Origin: Chloroflexota bacterium
Lineage (GTDB): Bacteria; Chloroflexota; Anaerolineae; Aggregatilineales; Aggregatilineaceae
Reading direction: 5' to 3'
Length of the DNA: 25,063 bases
Assembly (NCBI GenBank): GCA_016234525.1
Contig: JACRBK010000376.1
Coordinates: forward strand, 1 to 25,063
This document shows, piece by piece, positions 23,988 through 25,063 of this stretch. Position 1 is the first letter of the stretch. Every line of letters starts with the position of its first letter. The position numbers and the translations under genes are program-made. The notes below the pieces were generated by a model that saw only the letters and a program-made list of their open reading frames with translations, searched no databases and was not told the origin of the DNA.

Positions 23988-24797
23988 TTATACCGTTGAA
24001 AGATCCCATTCTTCATGGAGCTTTGGAACATCACTGAGCAAGCGTTGGGTGTAGGCCTCTTTTGGGTTCAAAATCACGTCGTCGGCAGATCCGCTTTCAA
24101 CGAATTTGCCATGTTCCATGATGTAGACGCTGTCCGACACAAAGTAGGCCAGTCCAATATCATGTGTGATGAAAATCAGTGTCATGCCAATGTCGTTACG
24201 CAGATTCATCAGCATATCCAAGATAGTCGCACGTGAACAGGCGTCGATCATCGAAGTAGGTTCATCCGCCAGCAAGATTTTCGGCTTCAGCAAAAAAATA
24301 CGAGCAATCATCAAACGCTGCTGCTGTCCGCCAGACAGCTCAAAGGGATATTTGTTTGTCAACTCATCAAACTTCAAATTGACAAAGCTGCAAGCCTCTT
24401 GCATCATGGCCCGTTTTTGGTCGTAAGGGAGTCTGCGACCGTCACGCATCCGAATGCAATCTAACAGCACCGCATCGATCTTCCTGAAGATGTTGTATGA
24501 GGAGAATGGGTCCTGGAAGATTGCCTGAATGTTTTTCCAGTATTCCCGCTTTTTCTTGTGTGTGCGAATGTCGCGTAGTTTCCCCTCGAAGTAGATCTCT
24601 CCTTCGGAGGGTTTGAGCAGCCCCAGCAGCATCTTTGCTAATGTGGTTTTTCCGCTGCCTGACTCACCGACAATCGAGACGATTTCGGCTTTTTTGAAGC
24701 TGAAATCCACCTGATCAACGGCGACAGTCCGCTGGGCTCCAAAACCGAAAACTTTGGTAAGCCCTTTGCCGCTCAGTATGTCCGTATCAGCCTTCAT
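23988..24797 (-). CDS. Oligopeptide/dipeptide-type ABC transporter ATP-binding protein (DppF/OppF-like)
   Basis: A complete 269-residue ABC ATPase: Walker A GESGSGKT (44-51), Q-loop Gln95 in FQDPFSSYN, signature LSGGQQQR beginning at 154, Walker B KILLADEP (173-180) and switch His212. The FQDPFSSYNIFRKI and ADEPTSMID context places it in the peptide/nickel importer subfamily. Some members of that subfamily in Chloroflexota and Thermotogae import oligosaccharides, so the substrate is open. It lacks the C-terminal oligo/dipeptide (HPY) extension with cysteines that its upstream partner has, as is usual for some F-type subunits. Its start overlaps the upstream gene by 11 bases. Confidence 0.92.
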   Translation of the reverse strand: MKADTDILSGKGLTKVFGFGAQRTVAVDQVDFSFKKAEIVSIVGESGSGKTTLAKMLLGLLKPSEGEIYFEGKLRDIRTHKKKREYWKNIQAIFQDPFSSYNIFRKIDAVLLDCIRMRDGRRLPYDQKRAMMQEACSFVNLKFDELTNKYPFELSGGQQQRLMIARIFLLKPKILLADEPTSMIDACSRATILDMLMNLRNDIGMTLIFITHDIGLAYFVSDSVYIMEHGKFVESGSADDVILNPKEAYTQRLLSDVPKLHEEWDLSTV

Positions 24798-25063
24798 TCT
24801 TGTAAGCCTTTCTTAGGTCTTCTTCTGGTATGATGCAGCGATAGGCGCGTCCCTCACCAATATCACGCAGATTGACCGAAATCGCCTTGCACTCTGGCAT
24901 GACAAATTTACAGCGATCCGCAAACCGGCATCCAGACGGCGGTCTTTTGAGATTGGGCGGGGTGCCAGGGATAGCCGTCAGCTTGACATCCCGCAGGCCT
25001 GCTTCTGGTACGATGATAGACCCCATGAGAGCCTTGGAATAGGGGTGGATTGGGTCGAAGATA
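24787..25063 (-). CDS. Oligopeptide/dipeptide-type ABC transporter ATP-binding protein (DppD/OppD-like), C-terminal part
   Basis: The gene runs off the right edge; only the C-terminal 91 or so residues are present. The visible frame reads IFDPIHPYSKALMGSI, the oligopeptide-transporter C-terminal (oligo_HPY) signature, then GTPPNLKRPPSGCRFADRC and further cysteines in MPEC and YRC. These conserved cysteines are typical of DppD/OppD-type ATPases, where they may bind an iron-sulfur cluster. The first methionine in the window (25026) is internal. Together with the next gene it forms the usual pair of ATPases; permease and binding-protein genes are expected beyond the window. Confidence 0.9.
   Translation of the reverse strand, partial: IFDPIHPYSKALMGSIIVPEAGLRDVKLTAIPGTPPNLKRPPSGCRFADRCKFVMPECKAISVNLRDIGEGRAYRCIIPEEDLRKAYKNEG

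Noticed and set aside
23846..24034. Minus-strand frame of 62 codons after the ABC ATPase gene
   Set aside because: It overlaps the end of the ATPase gene, has no ribosome site and no known pattern.
1..25063. CRISPR arrays, tRNA or rRNA genes, transposase genes
   Set aside because: I looked for regularly spaced repeats, cloverleaf-type patterns with TTCRANYC, rRNA core sequences and transposase motifs and saw none; this is a reading by eye, not a computed search.

Overview
The window looks like a piece of a bacterial chromosome of moderate GC content, most likely from the phylum Chloroflexota. That is an inference from gene content: a BTAD/SARP-type winged-helix plus AAA regulator, a PadR regulator coupled to a multi-pass membrane protein, a di-heme cytochrome of the type fused to beta-propellers, and an oligopeptide-type ABC transporter. 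No rRNA or tRNA gene is visible, so the placement cannot be settled from the window.

Left part (1-7247). The window opens inside a di-heme c-type cytochrome, which ends in a clear rho-independent terminator. Then come a two-domain VOC (PhnB-like) protein and a PadR regulator with a consensus-like promoter and a very long perfect palindromic operator. The PadR gene overlaps a 514-residue membrane protein (ATGA overlap). A large BTAD/AAA transcriptional activator follows on the minus strand. A 68-column imperfect direct repeat lies about 115 bases upstream of both the VOC start and the PadR start.

Centre (7254-13694). This is a long same-strand run of mostly small stress-type genes with short gaps: a 64-residue unknown, a DUF6176-like protein, an SRPBCC protein, two GlsB/YeaQ membrane proteins, a CorA-like channel without the GMN motif, a LapA-like membrane protein, an eRF1/pelota-like small protein, a CsbD protein, then groES and groEL. 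The run starts just after a 57-base element.

Right part (13695-23514). A second copy of the same 57-base element precedes a two-gene operon: a tandem-domain universal stress protein and, 4 bases later, a 2870-residue cyclic beta-1,2-glucan synthase (NdvB/ChvB type: membrane segments, GT84, glycoamylase-like and GH94 domains). The shared element suggests that the chaperonin/envelope-stress operon and the glucan operon answer to one signal, perhaps osmotic or envelope stress. This is the most interesting hypothesis in the window.

Right edge (23515-25063). After a 473-base gene-free stretch with several inverted repeats come two minus-strand ATP-binding genes of an oligopeptide/dipeptide-type ABC importer, the upstream one cut by the window end.
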